Part shown: piece by piece, positions 45,787 through 61,319 of the stretch
Position numbering within the stretch: position 1 is the first letter of the stretch
How the letters are laid out: each line of letters opens with the position of its first letter
Assembly: GCF_037975245.1 (NCBI RefSeq)
Contig: NC_092577.1
Span: forward strand, 8,717,013 to 8,781,012
DNA from: Apostichopus japonicus
Lineage: Eukaryota > Echinodermata > Holothuroidea > Aspidochirotida > Stichopodidae
Length of the DNA stretch: 64,000 nucleotides
Direction: 5' to 3'
Notes under the pieces: generated by a model
Seen by the model: only the letters and a program-made list of their open reading frames with translations
The model's database searches: none
Told to the model about the DNA's origin: nothing
Translations under genes and position numbers: made by a program

Positions 45787-45873
45787 TTACTTTTACACAT
45801 TCTATTACACAGGCTCTCTAGTGGATAAGCAGTTTGCTAACAGTTTTATTTTATTTTTCTTTTACTTTTTTGT

Positions 45874-49410
<3,537 letters not shown>

Positions 49411-49411
49411 T

Positions 49412-49453
<42 letters not shown>
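49411..49453. repeat. Compound CA then TA dinucleotide tract
   Basis: A short ACACACACAC run is followed by about 31 bases of TA, immediately before the tRNA-like SINE head. Confidence 0.9.
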
Positions 49454-49459
<6 letters not shown>

Positions 49460-49750
49460 GGTGCTGTGGCCGAGTGGATAAAAGCATTTTGCATTTGAAG
49501 CAATGTGTCTTAGCGATCGGGCGATTCCGGGTTCGATAGTAAGGTGGGGTTTTTATCCAAGCGCAATCTACGGTGTTCCATGCATCTTAAATGACTTTCT
49601 AAATTGAAAAGATTCAAAATTTAAGTTAAATTGTTGATCTGGAAGCCACCCGACGTGTAAGTTGTAATCCATAAGCCCTTGCGGGCTTCTCCCACATTTG
49701 TGGTCGCTTATGCGTCGTAAAAAATAACTACTGACTATTATTAGTATTAT
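49460..49750 (+). mobile_element. tRNA-derived SINE-like element
   Basis: The head contains an A-box-like TGGCCGAGTGGATAAAAG and a B-box-like GGGTTCGATAG with about 45 bases between them, in the spacing of a tRNA with a long variable arm (Ser/Leu type). The anticodon arm is not well formed. A body of about 200 bp follows, with a GCCCTTGCGGGC stem and an AT-rich end. The 3' limit is approximate. Confidence 0.6.
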
Positions 49751-52700
49751 GAATATTATATGGATTTGAAACAAATGCACGTAATTACTGACCGATTCCT
49801 TTCCCGGTGGTCTATTGTTTTTTCTTCTCTTTTTTTCCGAGATTGGGGGTGGTACTGACATGTAGAAAATCAGAGACGGGGAGGGGGAGGGGATGGGAGA
49901 AGAGAGGAGGGGAGGGGAGTGGAGGGCAGGATCAAACCAATTGCCAATGAATGGGGATTTAATTTAAATTTCCAGCTGTGGCAGCACTATGCCAGCTTGA
50001 CACGTACAGTATACATGCAATATAATTCATGTCAGTTGTGCCAACGGTAACGAATGGATTTGTACTTTAAACTTCTTTTCTTTTATTTTCTTTTTCCTTG
50101 GAATGTAACTTCTCGGATGCAATTTGTTTAACATGACAACTGTAATTTAACATTTTCAATTCTTATTTAAAACTTTCCACGTTCCCAGAGGTACTAAACT
50201 GGTTCGAAGCCTGATCTAAGACGCTTAATACCTTTGCTCTTTACCATTTATTATTATCGAACTTGTCATTTTTGAGGCCGTATAAGTGTTATGGTTCCGA
50301 CTGAGTTGTATTGCGGCGGTATCTGAGGAACAGACGTAATGGTCTATGTACTAGGCTACAAAGTCCAGTCGCTTTTAGCAGATGAACTCAGCTATTTAAA
50401 AAGAGCAATCTCCCAAAAGTTAAAAAATAAAAGTGTTATAAAACAGCCTGCTCTGATATGTAAGTAGTTTTCAAAGGTCTGCAACATATGACATTTCTGC
50501 CTCCTTTTTCTTATACATGTCAATTTCTGATAAGCATAGACGGGTATCAATTCGCATTTAACAAAGACTTTATCATTGAGATTTGATATACATGTCATGC
50601 CGCAACATCGATCGATCGATCATCCTGTCCTTCATTATCCTATATCGATTTTACTGTTTGATGGTTAACAATATGTGATAATTCTGTATCTTGTTATTTT
50701 TCGCGCTGCCAAATGTTATCTGTTATCTTAATAATTTTTAATGGTAAAGGTTATGGTAGTCCATTTTAATGGCGGCACCGGAAGTATGTTAGTACCCAAT
50801 ATGTCGCTACCTGGAGGAACATCGAGGGTAGCACCGGAAGTTGTAGGCGTTGTTTTCAGCTGTTATAATGGATCGTTGATGATTAAAACATTCTCCACAG
50901 GTTGACTGCTATGACATGCTTGCGTTTGCAACTTCAGTTGCCTCGCTTGTCAAATATACGTTGGAATGTACTGTGATGATATTACATAAGCCCGTGTTCA
51001 CACTTTGGTAGCGCAATCGGGATCTTTTACCGCAAGGGCGATGATGAACTTCGTAGTGTTAAAATTCACGTACACGTGGCGATGTCGTGATCCACCGGAG
51101 GAACTTTAACCTGAAAGAACGATCGGGGGGGGGGGTGGATTACATGATCCGAGATCTCCAGATTCTTACCCTCGTCAATTCCTCATAAAACACAGACCGA
51201 CACACGTCTACTAACCGACACACCGACTGTATAGTATACGTAGTAGTGTTATAACAATCGTCGTGACCGTGTCCACACTTTCGTAATGTCTTTCGTTCGA
51301 CGTCGATCCGCCACCCGTTCTTAAACATGGACGCGACACGGGTCAACTTAATCACCTACCCGACGGAAAAAAGCAAGATCAAAGTTCGTAAGCCTTGTTC
51401 ACATTTTAGGACGCAAGGGGGAGGGTTGAGGGGGGGTGGGGTGGAATCTGATACCGCAAGGGAGATCTACTTCGTAGTGTTAAAAGCTCTCGTTCTCAGG
51501 ATCAGAATCCGAAAATCGTAATCACTAAAGTTTTCGTAGAATCCTGACCCCGTCAGGACGATCAAGATTACAGTCTGAACGCTCAGGGATTGCACGTGAC
51601 ACGAGATGTCCGGTTACTTTCCGTTGACACTTCCAAATATGCCCAGACGGGTATGGCAGTGTAGAATCCCTATCCCCCTCCCCTCCCTCCCCTCCCATCC
51701 CCCTCCCCTCCACTCCCCTCTACTCCCCCTGAAGAAAAGATAATTTTGTTTATGTATACGAAAACATAAGGCTGTGTTGACATGCATTGCATGTTAGTTA
51801 TTTTTATTCAAGGTCTTTTATTTGTCTTAAAAACATTATTATTCAGGCTGGGATATCCGCTTGCGTGTTAGTTACTTCATATATGTTAATGTTCTATGTA
51901 TTCGTTATCTGTTAAAGGACATGAACTATATTTGGCGCCAAATATTATCACGCTATAATCTTTCCAAAGAGCTTTCATGCATGGTCACATTGTGTTCATA
52001 CATAAACAAGCATTACTCTGACGGCCTCAATAATGGATCACCCTGCTTCCCCTCTCTCGTTCAAAAAAAAAAACCGTCTGATCATTAGAAGGACATGTGA
52101 ACGTATAATTTACATTCTTATTACATGTCTCTATAGCGTACATTTTGTAACACATTATGTTTTTTTTTCTTATGCACCATTATTTCGGAAGCATTTTAGG
52201 GCAGTGGTGGCCACAAGTAAGGAGGGGAAATTCACCAATCATAATGCCCCATCCCCCCGTTACCCCTCCCCTGCTCCACCAACTAAACCAGCTGTGGTAA
52301 AACTGAAAAACTTTCTCTTACGTCTACATTAGAATTTTTTTTCGTAATGAATAATATGCAAACAAAAGGATACTTCTTCCGGTGCTTCCTTCCCCCCCCC
52401 CTCCACACTTGACCCCTACCGGGGCTTTCATACACGTTCTGGCAATGAAACTTAATTTCTCTCTGAAATGTATTTCGGTCGTGAATTTCACATAGCTAAA
52501 GAAAACCAACTTACAAGTCTCGAGGACTCCCGCCAAAGCTTCAAAAAAAATCATTCATCCTTTTCCCACGCGCTTCTTTTTATGTGTGCGTGTGTGCTTC
52601 AAAGACGCTCGTGGAGAAAAAGAAATATCACAATAATGCTATAAATTCTGAAGGCGTTGCCTCTTGGACCACCCCCCCGGCCCCCCCCCCCCACAACGAC

Positions 52701-52895
52701 TTTGCAAAATAAATTCTATAGGAATTGAACTTCTCTCTCCCACACATGTATAGGTAATTTGAATTTAAACTCATAACCAGAGAGCAACAAATATATGAGA
52801 AAGCTGGGCTTCTAGGAGATCCTTTCAATCACCCTACCCCCCCCCGCTCCCTCCTTCGGCCTACACCTGGACCTACTCTAGGGCCCTCATGAACA
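49751..52895. other. Intergenic stretch without a supported gene
   Basis: Contains G/C-rich simple runs (49875-49930, 51125, 51415-51440, 51665-51730, 52390, 52670-52690). A weak diverged duplication shares GTTCACA.TTT, TACCGCAAGGG and CTTCGTAGTGTTAAAA (50995-51065 and 51393-51486). No credible exons. Confidence 0.5.
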
Positions 52896-52899
52896 CTCC

Positions 52900-53035
52900 A
52901 GCGAAACTATATAGCATTGAAATTCTAGTGAGTTGAAAAATCCAGAACAGAGAAAAACTTCCAGCCTCCACCCGGATTGGAACCCGGGCCTCCCGCTTAT
53001 ATGCGGACACCCTAACCACGAGGCTATGAACGCTA
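52900..53035 (-). mobile_element. tRNA-derived SINE-like element
   Basis: On the minus strand TAGCCTCGTGGTTAGGGTG (A box) is followed by a CCGC/GCGG hairpin in the anticodon position and GGGTTCCAATCC (B box). The loop is not of standard length, so this is a tRNA-like repeat head rather than a working tRNA. The body continues toward lower coordinates to about 52900. Confidence 0.6.
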
Positions 53036-53580
53036 ATTGTATGTCCAGGGTTTCGAAACCGGTAAGGAAGGTCGTAATTCCGGTGTGGGTGTTTGTCGCC
53101 TGTATCGAACAATGCTAGTTCTCTTTTGGTGACCTTTTTACCTTGCTCTAGAGATCAAACATAATGCTAACTCTAATTCCGTTGTTATTCCTATAGCCGG
53201 ATCTCGAACTACCATATATAGGTAGAAATATATCCTAACTTGAATTTGAGAATTATTTCCAATACCAGGGACTATAAATTATGTTCTCTTGACATTGACA
53301 ACATAAAGGGAAAACCATTCGCATCTTCCGTATTCTATTGTATTTTCTTCTTTTGTTATTTCCGTAACGAAGCATATACAGAACGAACGTGACACTGTGA
53401 CGGAACATCATATCTGTTATCAGTTATTGATGTATCGGTCTTCCCCTTGGTAAGGCTATTTGGAAGGCTTTTCTCTTGCCCAAGTCAGTTTCGAAATAAA
53501 TCAGCAAAGAATCAATCGCGAAGAAGTCAATATCATTGATGAATTGTGCTTATTCGGTCAGTGATTTGATTAAAAGGTGT

Positions 53581-53789
53581 GAAGACTCTCGCAAAAAGAA
53601 ATTTCTAATGTCGGTAATGTGACCTAGTTTCGAATGCGGTGTAACAGAAGTGTTAGACACCACCATCGATCCCAGAAAATACACACACACAGCGTGCTAC
53701 CGTCGGTAATTAGACACTAGTGTACAGTCAATACATGCAGCTACGGCCAATACCCATAACACAGTGTAAAGAGCAGCAATGGACATCTC
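53581..53789. repeat. Duplicated segment, copy B (upstream of receptor 3)
   Basis: Partner of 39073-39281, close to 88-90% identical by eye, with a 2-base insertion in the ACACAC run and a 2-base loss in the ATGCGCAG region. It lies about 4.3 kb upstream of receptor 3. The minus-strand signal-peptide-like frame of copy A is interrupted here. Confidence 0.75.
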
Positions 53790-53859
53790 CGCAGGGAGTT
53801 GTTATGTTGTTATTCAGCAAATGAATGTATTTGAAAAAACAATGGAAGAAAGGTTAGCC

Positions 53860-54277
53860 CCAAAGACAAAAGCTAAACAACTCACTCCCAATCCCGTTCC
53901 ATCGAATCTGTAACCACGTGATCAAGTCGTTGTTACGCCAAGTAATTCTTCCCGAGTCCCTTCCAAGTCTGACGTCAGAAACAGAGTAGGTGGGTGGGGG
54001 CAGGGGAGGGGAAGGGGCTCAGAGGGGACACAGGCCCGTGAATAATTAGGAGCCCCGTGGAAATATGGGATACGGACTTTTTTCTTCATTTTCCTGAACA
54101 CTTCAAAAATTGTCCCTGGTGGCCGACCTTACGACGAAACTGGTCCCTCGAAAAAGGATGTAATTACTACACATGACCTTATTAAACTAAAGGTTGGTGT
54201 GCGATCTACAGTGTATTGTATATCTCCAAAGATCAGATGTATGTTATTTATCATCCTAGCTAAAAGGCTGAGACGTA
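53860..54277 (-). repeat. Second U2-snRNA-headed repeat, diverged and interrupted
   Basis: The minus strand at 54276-54252 reads ACGTCTCAGCCTTTTAGCTA then GGATG, a degraded U2 5' end. About 70 bases on, AAGGTCATGTGTAGTA (54180-54165) resumes the U2-like order. Sequence at about 53880-53930 then resembles the tail seen after the 20.4 kb copy. An insertion seems to split the head. Confidence 0.45.
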
Positions 54278-55333
54278 AAGAAATATTTTATTACCAACTT
54301 ATATAATGTTTCCACTCGAGTCAACAATATTTGTTTGCAATATAAAGTATCAACCCTAATAAATTGTATTCTCGCAAGAGCCTCTAAAAATGCATTTGTA
54401 TTTGATCATTGAAATGTTAAACTTACCTATTTTTGAACCACTGAACATTTTATGGGTGGTTGTGTCCCCTCAGGAATGGTGTCTAAAAGCTTCTTCTCTT
54501 TTTAAAAAAAAAATATATTGGAAATTGGATATGGTTTGTTTTTGGTAGCTCTTATAATAAAGAAAATGAAAGGAAGTTGGGTGCACACATCGGACAATTG
54601 AAGCAAGTTTAGACCGTTTTAGACCTTGAAGGAGCAACGTTGGAAATTTGTAGGCAGGTTATTGAGGAGGCTTGTTTACAAGTGTTAAGAAAGATGCGAA
54701 TCCTGTAGCTAAAAAATCTGCATGGTCAAAGATTGGAAAATTGAGGGCGCAATTAATGACCAACGTGTCAGCTATCCATTGAGTTGTAACCTTATCTGCA
54801 AGGATAAGACAACCCATTACTAAGGCGGTTGAATGTGTAACTAATTGCCGAAATGGTACAGAGTTTGCGATCACAAGATGACCACGTTTCGCAATACCAC
54901 TACCACTATAGTTCTATATTCGAGAACAGCTCCATTAATTTGCAGGATTGTGCCTATCATACAGAAATTCGCATCTTTTACCTCAGTACTTGATAATTAC
55001 ATTCAATGCACCATTTTGTATCGGGATAATTTTTAACATCGTTGCTAAACTTTAAACGATTTTGGGCAATAGATGGCGCTACTCGTCAATGTTAACTATG
55101 GATGACAAACCATTCATTTCTTAATTGTCTGCCAGATGTCGTAGCGGCGTTTCACTCAGCCACACCATTGTTTGATACACCTGACTACTAATCTAATGGC
55201 GACTTACGAAACTTGTAGTCTTGCAGCCTTGTAGCCTTGCAGGTGAGTGTTGACTTCAGTCTAACGGGTCTTGTAATTTCTCAAAGATAATATACCTTTG
55301 CCGGTCGGCTCATTCAAAACATTCAAAACTTGC

Positions 55334-55336
<3 letters not shown>
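54278..55336. other. No supported gene
   Basis: AT-rich non-coding sequence with only short frames. Confidence 0.5.

Positions 55337-55416
<80 letters not shown>
55337..55416. repeat. TA dinucleotide tract
   Basis: Alternating AT/TA of about 80 bases. Confidence 0.95.
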
Positions 55417-55419
<3 letters not shown>

Positions 55420-55853
55420 ATTTACTACTAAATTAAAATTATCTGGACATTGATTACAAAAAATATTGGGAGGGGGAAAACCGAAATACAAAACTGTCTT
55501 CGTGAAGGTGATTGAAGACCCTGATATGGTAGCAATGCTTTCGATACAACTCGCCTCTTCTATTAGTAACAGAAGAGATAAAATGAGTTCATTGCCAATT
55601 AAATAATACTTGTCATGGTTATCCATGCATAGACTGGAAATAACGTATGCAGCATATTAATGAGGGCGGTAAAACCTAATTGGGTAAAATAGTAAATAGT
55701 TGAATATCATGAAGCAGAACACGCATGTTATCAATTTGCATTTAGTCAAATCATTCGCTCAACCCAGTTGAGACTATTTTTCATGTACTGTACTCCCTTC
55801 CCTCAGTGCCCTTTTACTGACGGCAGAAGCAGTAGGAATATTCATTTTTCTAT

Positions 55854-56218
55854 CAGACAAAGGTTAGGAACTGTTCATACTGCCATTATGAGTGCTGTGA
55901 AGCATGATATGGGAGAACAGTTTATAGTGGTATTAGCATTATAATCATATAAAGGTTAGGAACTGTTTGTACTATCAGTATGATTGCTCTGGGAGAATGA
56001 AGTTGGGAGGACAGCATAAAATGTTATTAGTATTGCAACAACAACAACAATCTGAACTCGCCCAAATCGCTTGTGATGATTTAACTCTGTATTTTTCTAT
56101 ACGTAGAAAACTATTTAGGTAAAAAATAGATAAATAAATAAAAGATAAATACTGTTCTCCTATACCATGCTTCACAGCACTCCTACTGACAGTATGAACA
56201 GTTCCTAACCTTTTTCTG
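55854..56218. mobile_element. MITE-like element with long imperfect terminal inverted repeats
   Basis: The left arm, starting CAGACAAAGGTTAGGAACTG at 55854, runs about 69 bp. The right arm (about 56150-56218) is its near reverse complement, ending CAGTTCCTAACCTTTTTCTG. Both arms share the words AACTGTTCATACTG, AGTGCTGTGAAGCATG and GGAGAACAGT. A third, internal partial copy lies at about 55953-56000. The flanks TTTTCTAT and ATTTCTAA are only an imperfect 8-bp duplication. No coding capacity. Confidence 0.75.
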
Positions 56219-57724
56219 ATTTCTAATGCTAAACAATTTAATTTATAAACAAACCAAAGCGGTAACGATCTATGCGTAGCCATGCTTCCATGCTTAATAT
56301 GCCTTTAAAGTAGAGATAAAACAAAAGAGTCCATTGTTTATTCCCCAACATGGCTGCATCCGATCCCCAAATCCAGTGGTTCCTTCCTTCGTTCCAAGCC
56401 CTGCTACCTACCTATACTACCACAATGTACCATAATAGTGAAAAGTACAAATAAAAACAGTGATGTGAACTACCAGCATCACATCTCTATAGTAACATAG
56501 CTTGGCAGCGTGCCACGGTAAACTATTTAAACACATTGCAGCAGTGAGGTACGTTATAGCCTACATTAAAGGCAATATTCTTCCCTGTCCCCTACTCACC
56601 GACCCCTCCCCCGTTGAACCTCTTACACGAGGTGCCAACTGCATCCGCTTCCCACCTCCACCCCCTCCTCTTGCCCCTCCTTCCCCGTAAGTACCAGTTG
56701 AACTGTTAATCTGTCATTAAAAGAGTCTGTTCGATAACTCCATATACTAGTTTAGTAGAGCATCACGTGATCACAGAGATACATCGGTGGCGCGTGCAAA
56801 GGTAGATTACTGGGTCACGCCACTTCTCTATAGCTAGCTAGTCTGTACATCTTACCTGTGTATAGGTAGGTGCACGGTGTAGATGTTGTGACAGCAAAGT
56901 AATAATACCGTACGGTGTGTATTTAGCATGTCAGGCCGGATACACGCTCCAGTGTATAATTGTACTCGAATGACTGTGAACTTCCGCAACGAGTCCACTC
57001 TTCTCCGTTACCGGTACTACTAAGTGGTCTTTGACGACCCTTAGAGGAAACGGTACCTCTTATCACACACCGTTTGGGAAGTTGCATCTGTTTACAAAGT
57101 AAGCAACTCGAATCACCTCAAAATGCTGTGAATATTTAATATAAAACACCTAGTACACACTAGTGAGTATAGAGATAGCGTATAGTATTGCCAGTATGGG
57201 TAATAGACATCTCCATATACGCTCTCCGCACTGCCATTTACCGTGCAAACCTGTTTACCTATACCGGCTGCCGTTTGATAACTTTGATATCTTTCGCAGA
57301 ACATCACAGTCATCTTTTAGTAATATTATGATTATTTTGCAGTTGACAGTGTCTCAGTTGCATTATGTACCGCAGACCGCTTTATGAATTTCATATCAAC
57401 GCCAAGCGATGTCTGATGCCGTGAGTGACGTCACGAATGGAAGCAATTGCTTACAAGACAAGCCTTCGTAACATTTATACTGAATTATGAAAACGGTGTG
57501 CAGCGGCGGCTGTTAAGTGACACAACGAGTCATTGCCAATGTAAAGTGTAATTATCCTGGACGTGTTTAATGACAAAATTGGAAGACGATCTAGTCGACG
57601 TTTATATCCAGTTAGATATTTGTGCGTCGGTTTAACTTCTCTCTCTCTCTCTCTCTTTCTTGATTTCTCTCTTTCTTGGCTTGTCAGGCGAGATTTAATA
57701 TCATATTTTGTTATATTGTTGCAG
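56219..57724. other. Region upstream of receptor 3
   Basis: No other gene. A CT-dinucleotide run near 57638-57655 and acceptor-like sites ending at about 57688 (CTTGTCAG) and 57724 (TATTGTTGCAG) suggest that a 5' untranslated exon of receptor 3 begins near 57725. Confidence 0.45.
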
Positions 57725-57727
57725 ATT

Positions 57728-57796
57728 ATGGAAAGACTCTTGGACAGTTACCATAGTGATATAAAATCAGAGTTGGTGACACAGTGTATCAAGTAA
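57728..57796 (+). other. Upstream open reading frame in the receptor 3 leader
   Basis: After an acceptor ending at 57724, an ATG at 57728 opens 22 codons (MERLLDSYHSDIKSELVTQC, then IK) and stops at 57796, about 285 bases before the receptor ATG. If the leader is spliced as inferred, this uORF would precede the receptor in the mRNA and could lower its translation. Peptide conservation is unknown. Confidence 0.35.
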
Positions 57797-58080
57797 TTGG
57801 AGGAACGAGGGAAATCAAGACTACAATAAGGAAAAAGAACTATTGGAGGATTAGAAAAGGAGGTCTTTTTTGCTTACTGGAAGTGTTTATTAGTTCTTGT
57901 CTAATGTTCCGTCTTGTGGCAGCGATTTAGACTACATTAGACACCTGAAGAGATCAGGCAACTGACCAGCTTTTCGCCCCAAACAGGATCCCGGGAATTA
58001 ATGTCAAAGCGATCATTTTAGTGCAAGCAAAGTCGCTGTATACAACTTGGTTAAACATTAACTCTCTTTCTTATGCCAGA

Positions 58081-59154
58081 ATGGAAGATTATTACTACTC
58101 CATGAGCTACAGTGGTACATTGACAACTTGTAGCTTGCCTGGAAAACATTATAGCATTATTATTTTCAATTGTACACTTTCTGTCTTTGGAATATTATCA
58201 GCAGCATTCCTAATTTCGATCATATTTACCAAACGTCAATTGAGATCATCGACGTTTACGTTTTTAAACCATCTGATTTGGGCATTCGTCTTAAAACTGA
58301 TTCTAAACGGTGGAATATACACTGAAGAAGCGTTTGACCCATGCTGGCGTGTAGGTAACTCCATCTGTATGATAATAAAATTCGCGGAACCGGTTACCAC
58401 GTACAGTGTTGTTGTTTTCTTAATTGCAGTCGCTGCAGAACAGTGCCAGAGATATCGGACTGCAGACAGGTCTAGTAATCGAGGAGGTTCTGGAACTTCG
58501 AAGGGTCTTCGAGTATTTTTCTTGTACATTCTAGTGTTCCTATTAAGCACTCCGGATCTTATTAACGCCTTATCTTTGCTGTCGAAACCCAGTTATTCAA
58601 TCACGAACTGTGAGTCTTACGAACATCAAACGCTCGTCATGTACATTGTTATGTCAAGTAAGCAATGCTGTCTAGAATACATTCTACCTTTATTCTTTCT
58701 TTACATTATGATTATTGTGATTTTCATTCGTATGATAAGGTCAAGAGTCACCGCACCTGCGCAGACGACCACATCATACGTCAACCGTCGGCCACCGAGG
58801 TATTTTGCCCTGCTGGTAGCGACCGCCCTCGCCTACACCGTCGGTTATTTTCCTCGATATGCATTCACGTTTGCTCACCTTGGTATGCGCCTATTTAGTC
58901 TGAATGTAGAAAACAATGAATTTCTGGGTCATTTACATGTAATCGACAGAATTTTTGCACTCATTCCACCTGCGTTTTTCCCACTTTTTGTCTTGACGTT
59001 ATCTCGGTCACACCTGGAATCCGGGAAAGAGATATTTTATCGTATTAAAGTTCGGATGAGCGGGAGAGGCTGGAGATCGGGCAGTATGACAGAGGCGAAC
59101 GGACAGGACGAATCTCTTAACATTGGGATGGACCAGCTGGGTTATTCTTCATAA
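58081..59154 (+). CDS. Receptor 3: more divergent rhodopsin-like seven-transmembrane GPCR
   Basis: A single open exon of 357 residues. The open frame extends upstream to 58021 without an ATG, so the Met at 58081 is the start. Helices lie at about 25-50, 58-80, 96-122, 143-165, 186-220, 240-264 and 284-308. Cys96 and Cys177 are the likely disulphide pair. It shares with receptors 1 and 2 the TM2/loop block YTEEAFDPCW, LEYILP in TM5, GYFPRY in TM6 and LIPPAFFPLFVL in TM7, so it belongs to the same family. The DRY position is QRYR, intracellular loop 2 has a Gly/Ser-rich insert (SSNRGGSGTSKG), and loop 3 lacks the GESLV block. The N-terminus is Tyr-rich (MEDYYYSMSY). Ligand unknown. Confidence 0.82.
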   Translation: MEDYYYSMSYSGTLTTCSLPGKHYSIIIFNCTLSVFGILSAAFLISIIFTKRQLRSSTFTFLNHLIWAFVLKLILNGGIYTEEAFDPCWRVGNSICMIIKFAEPVTTYSVVVFLIAVAAEQCQRYRTADRSSNRGGSGTSKGLRVFFLYILVFLLSTPDLINALSLLSKPSYSITNCESYEHQTLVMYIVMSSKQCCLEYILPLFFLYIMIIVIFIRMIRSRVTAPAQTTTSYVNRRPPRYFALLVATALAYTVGYFPRYAFTFAHLGMRLFSLNVENNEFLGHLHVIDRIFALIPPAFFPLFVLTLSRSHLESGKEIFYRIKVRMSGRGWRSGSMTEANGQDESLNIGMDQLGYSS

Positions 59155-61270
59155 TGAGATCTCATGACGTCATTTATCAGTGGACGAAATGGTGTCTCAA
59201 AAGAAAGTGCGATGTGCAAAAATGGTTCCCGGATAACTTCTTACAGTGTTCTATGTAAGCGGCGCTGGACCCGTTGCGAGAGTAATCCGGCTTTGCATTT
59301 TTTCTTCTGGTCTCCAGTTACTTCGAAGAAACCATTGTCAGTATTCATTCGTTATTAAAATTAACAAGAATTTAACGCAGGCTTTGGGGTATTGTGTCTT
59401 ACCTGAAAAAAAGAGACGGGAAAACACACACAAACGTACGCATATGTGTTTTACATTCAGAATGAGGACTCCGTAGTTCTTTCCATTGTTCAAATACACA
59501 TACTTTAACCATAACAATACCCTAAACAAAAGAATTCTTCGGAGGACGTAGTGATTCTTTTGAAAAGACGTCTGAGGAATGGTTTTACTTTGTTCAAGTC
59601 CTCAGTCAGAATACAAAACAAGTGCACGCACACAGCCCAGCCAAATGCAGGGGAAAGCATTGAAGCATTGAAAGGAGCAGAAACAATGGTCAAGTAATTA
59701 TAACATTTCTCCGTTCTGACATCGTGAGCCTAGGATATCATGTTTCGTTATGAAAGCATTCAGTGGTAACCAATGATTAGTCTAGGCATAATGCACGACT
59801 TGCTAGAAGGCGGATTGCATTAAATATTTGCACTTGTGTAAACAATTGCAGCTAAACCTTATAACGCTCAGATAATGTTAAATTAATTGCATTTGTTAAT
59901 ATATGTGTTTATGTGAAGTCACATTCCAAAATGGATACTTAGATGTTGTCCGCACATTACTGTTCTTAATGTATTAATAACTGCAGACGATTTGTAACCT
60001 TGTTCATGTTTCTTGTTTTAAATAGTTCCACCGTAGATACTTAACTTACGAGACTTTTTCCATGGCGAAATAAGCTTAATAAGATAACTCGCAATGTAAA
60101 TACTGCATTTTGCTATTTAAGTACAATATATTATCACAAAGAATGGAGAAAATCCCCTCAGAGGTTGGTAATTGTGAACTTTTCACTTTCACAACTACAA
60201 ATAGAGGGCAAAATTACAATCGGAAAGTTCATTTTGCTTTAGCGAAAAGGAAATGACTTCTTTCTTTCTAATTTTTGGGAGGAAAGAAAACTATCAATCA
60301 AGGACTAATGTCTTCTAACTTATTTTAACGGATTAGCTTGTGCTTTCAAAAGGGAAGAATTATGTATTGCGTTTGGATGCTCTAAAGTACTAACTTATCT
60401 TTAATTTAGAGTCCACGGTTTGGTAAAAAAATCTGGACCATACATTTCAAGATTCATAAAAGAAGGGATAGCAGACGCGAGTCCAGGCAGGTTTGATGGT
60501 GTAGAAACTTCCTAAAATGGAGAATTCTCTCTGTTTTTAAATTACAGTATAACCTGGTCAATCTTTACTCGTCACGTGATTGTTGGGTGTCCGAGTTTGT
60601 ACAAACTTTCGGGATGAGGAAGAGGTCCTGTAGGTTTAGTCAGTTTGCCAACAGTATAACTATCCTTACACATCGCAATTGATTTATTTCAGAGGAGGAG
60701 CTAGGATTTTAAAATAGGGATGTGTCCCTGTGGTCGTTGTAGCCGACTCCCATAAAGAGGAGGACCAGGCGGAGGGGGAAAAGGACGGGATCCGGGGGTC
60801 CCTCTCTAATATTTTAGACGCATATTGGTGTTTCTGAGGTATATTTGGCCTACTAATTCAGTTTATAATTAGGTCAACAAGCAAATCGCGTAAGTAAATA
60901 CTTTAAATTGTTTGTAAGCGGGAAGAAGAGGGTGGGGGGGGGGGAAACATTTATACCTCCATACCTTTTCTGGATCTGTGCCTGTAGTCAGGGAGGATTA
61001 GTATGCCAATCTATAATGTAAGAATTTGCTTTGCTAACCTGGTTACAATAGAAAGGTTTTATTGTTAGAATATGAAATCAAATACTAACTGGAAATATGG
61101 TTTAATGAAATATTAGTTCATATTTAATTTAATTGCCAACATGTGTTTGCCGACTTGTCTATATATTTATATTGAAATATTTCTAATTAATTACTGGTGA
61201 ACACTTAATTTGATTGAATACCATCTTGAGTCGTTGGATTCGCTGCAAGTGTAATTGAATATTTTCTGGC
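59155..61270. other. 3' flank of receptor 3; no supported gene
   Basis: AT-rich, with a G run near 60930-60945 and GC-rich patch near 60765-60810. Short frames only. Confidence 0.5.
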
Positions 61271-61275
61271 GAGTG

Positions 61276-61319
61276 ATTAATCTCTTATGAGAGATTAACA
61301 TCTCTCATAAGAGATTAAT
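61276..61319. repeat. Perfect 20-bp inverted repeat with 4-base loop
   Basis: ATTAATCTCTTATGAGAGAT at 61276-61295 is exactly reverse-complementary to 61300-61319, with TAAC between them. Confidence 0.9.

Larger units (their letters stand above)
44195..45873. mobile_element. Inverted dimer of a truncated Penelope-like retroelement
   Basis: Bases 44207-45001 are the reverse complement of 45002-45799, identical as far as I can compare except for three extra C in a poly-C run on the right. There is no spacer; the centre is GGTACC at 44999-45004. Each arm runs outward from a CCHH/GIY-YIG endonuclease segment through a 3' untranslated region to a hammerhead ribozyme. The right copy continues about 60 bases beyond the palindrome to its probable natural 3' end. 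The 15-mer CTTTTACTTTTTTGT occurs at 44195-44209 and again at 45859-45873, consistent with a target-site duplication around the whole dimer. The reverse transcriptase portion is absent. Confidence 0.85.

Noticed and set aside
49460-49540. Functional tRNA gene
   Set aside because: A and B boxes are present, but the anticodon and acceptor stems do not close properly and a SINE-like body follows.
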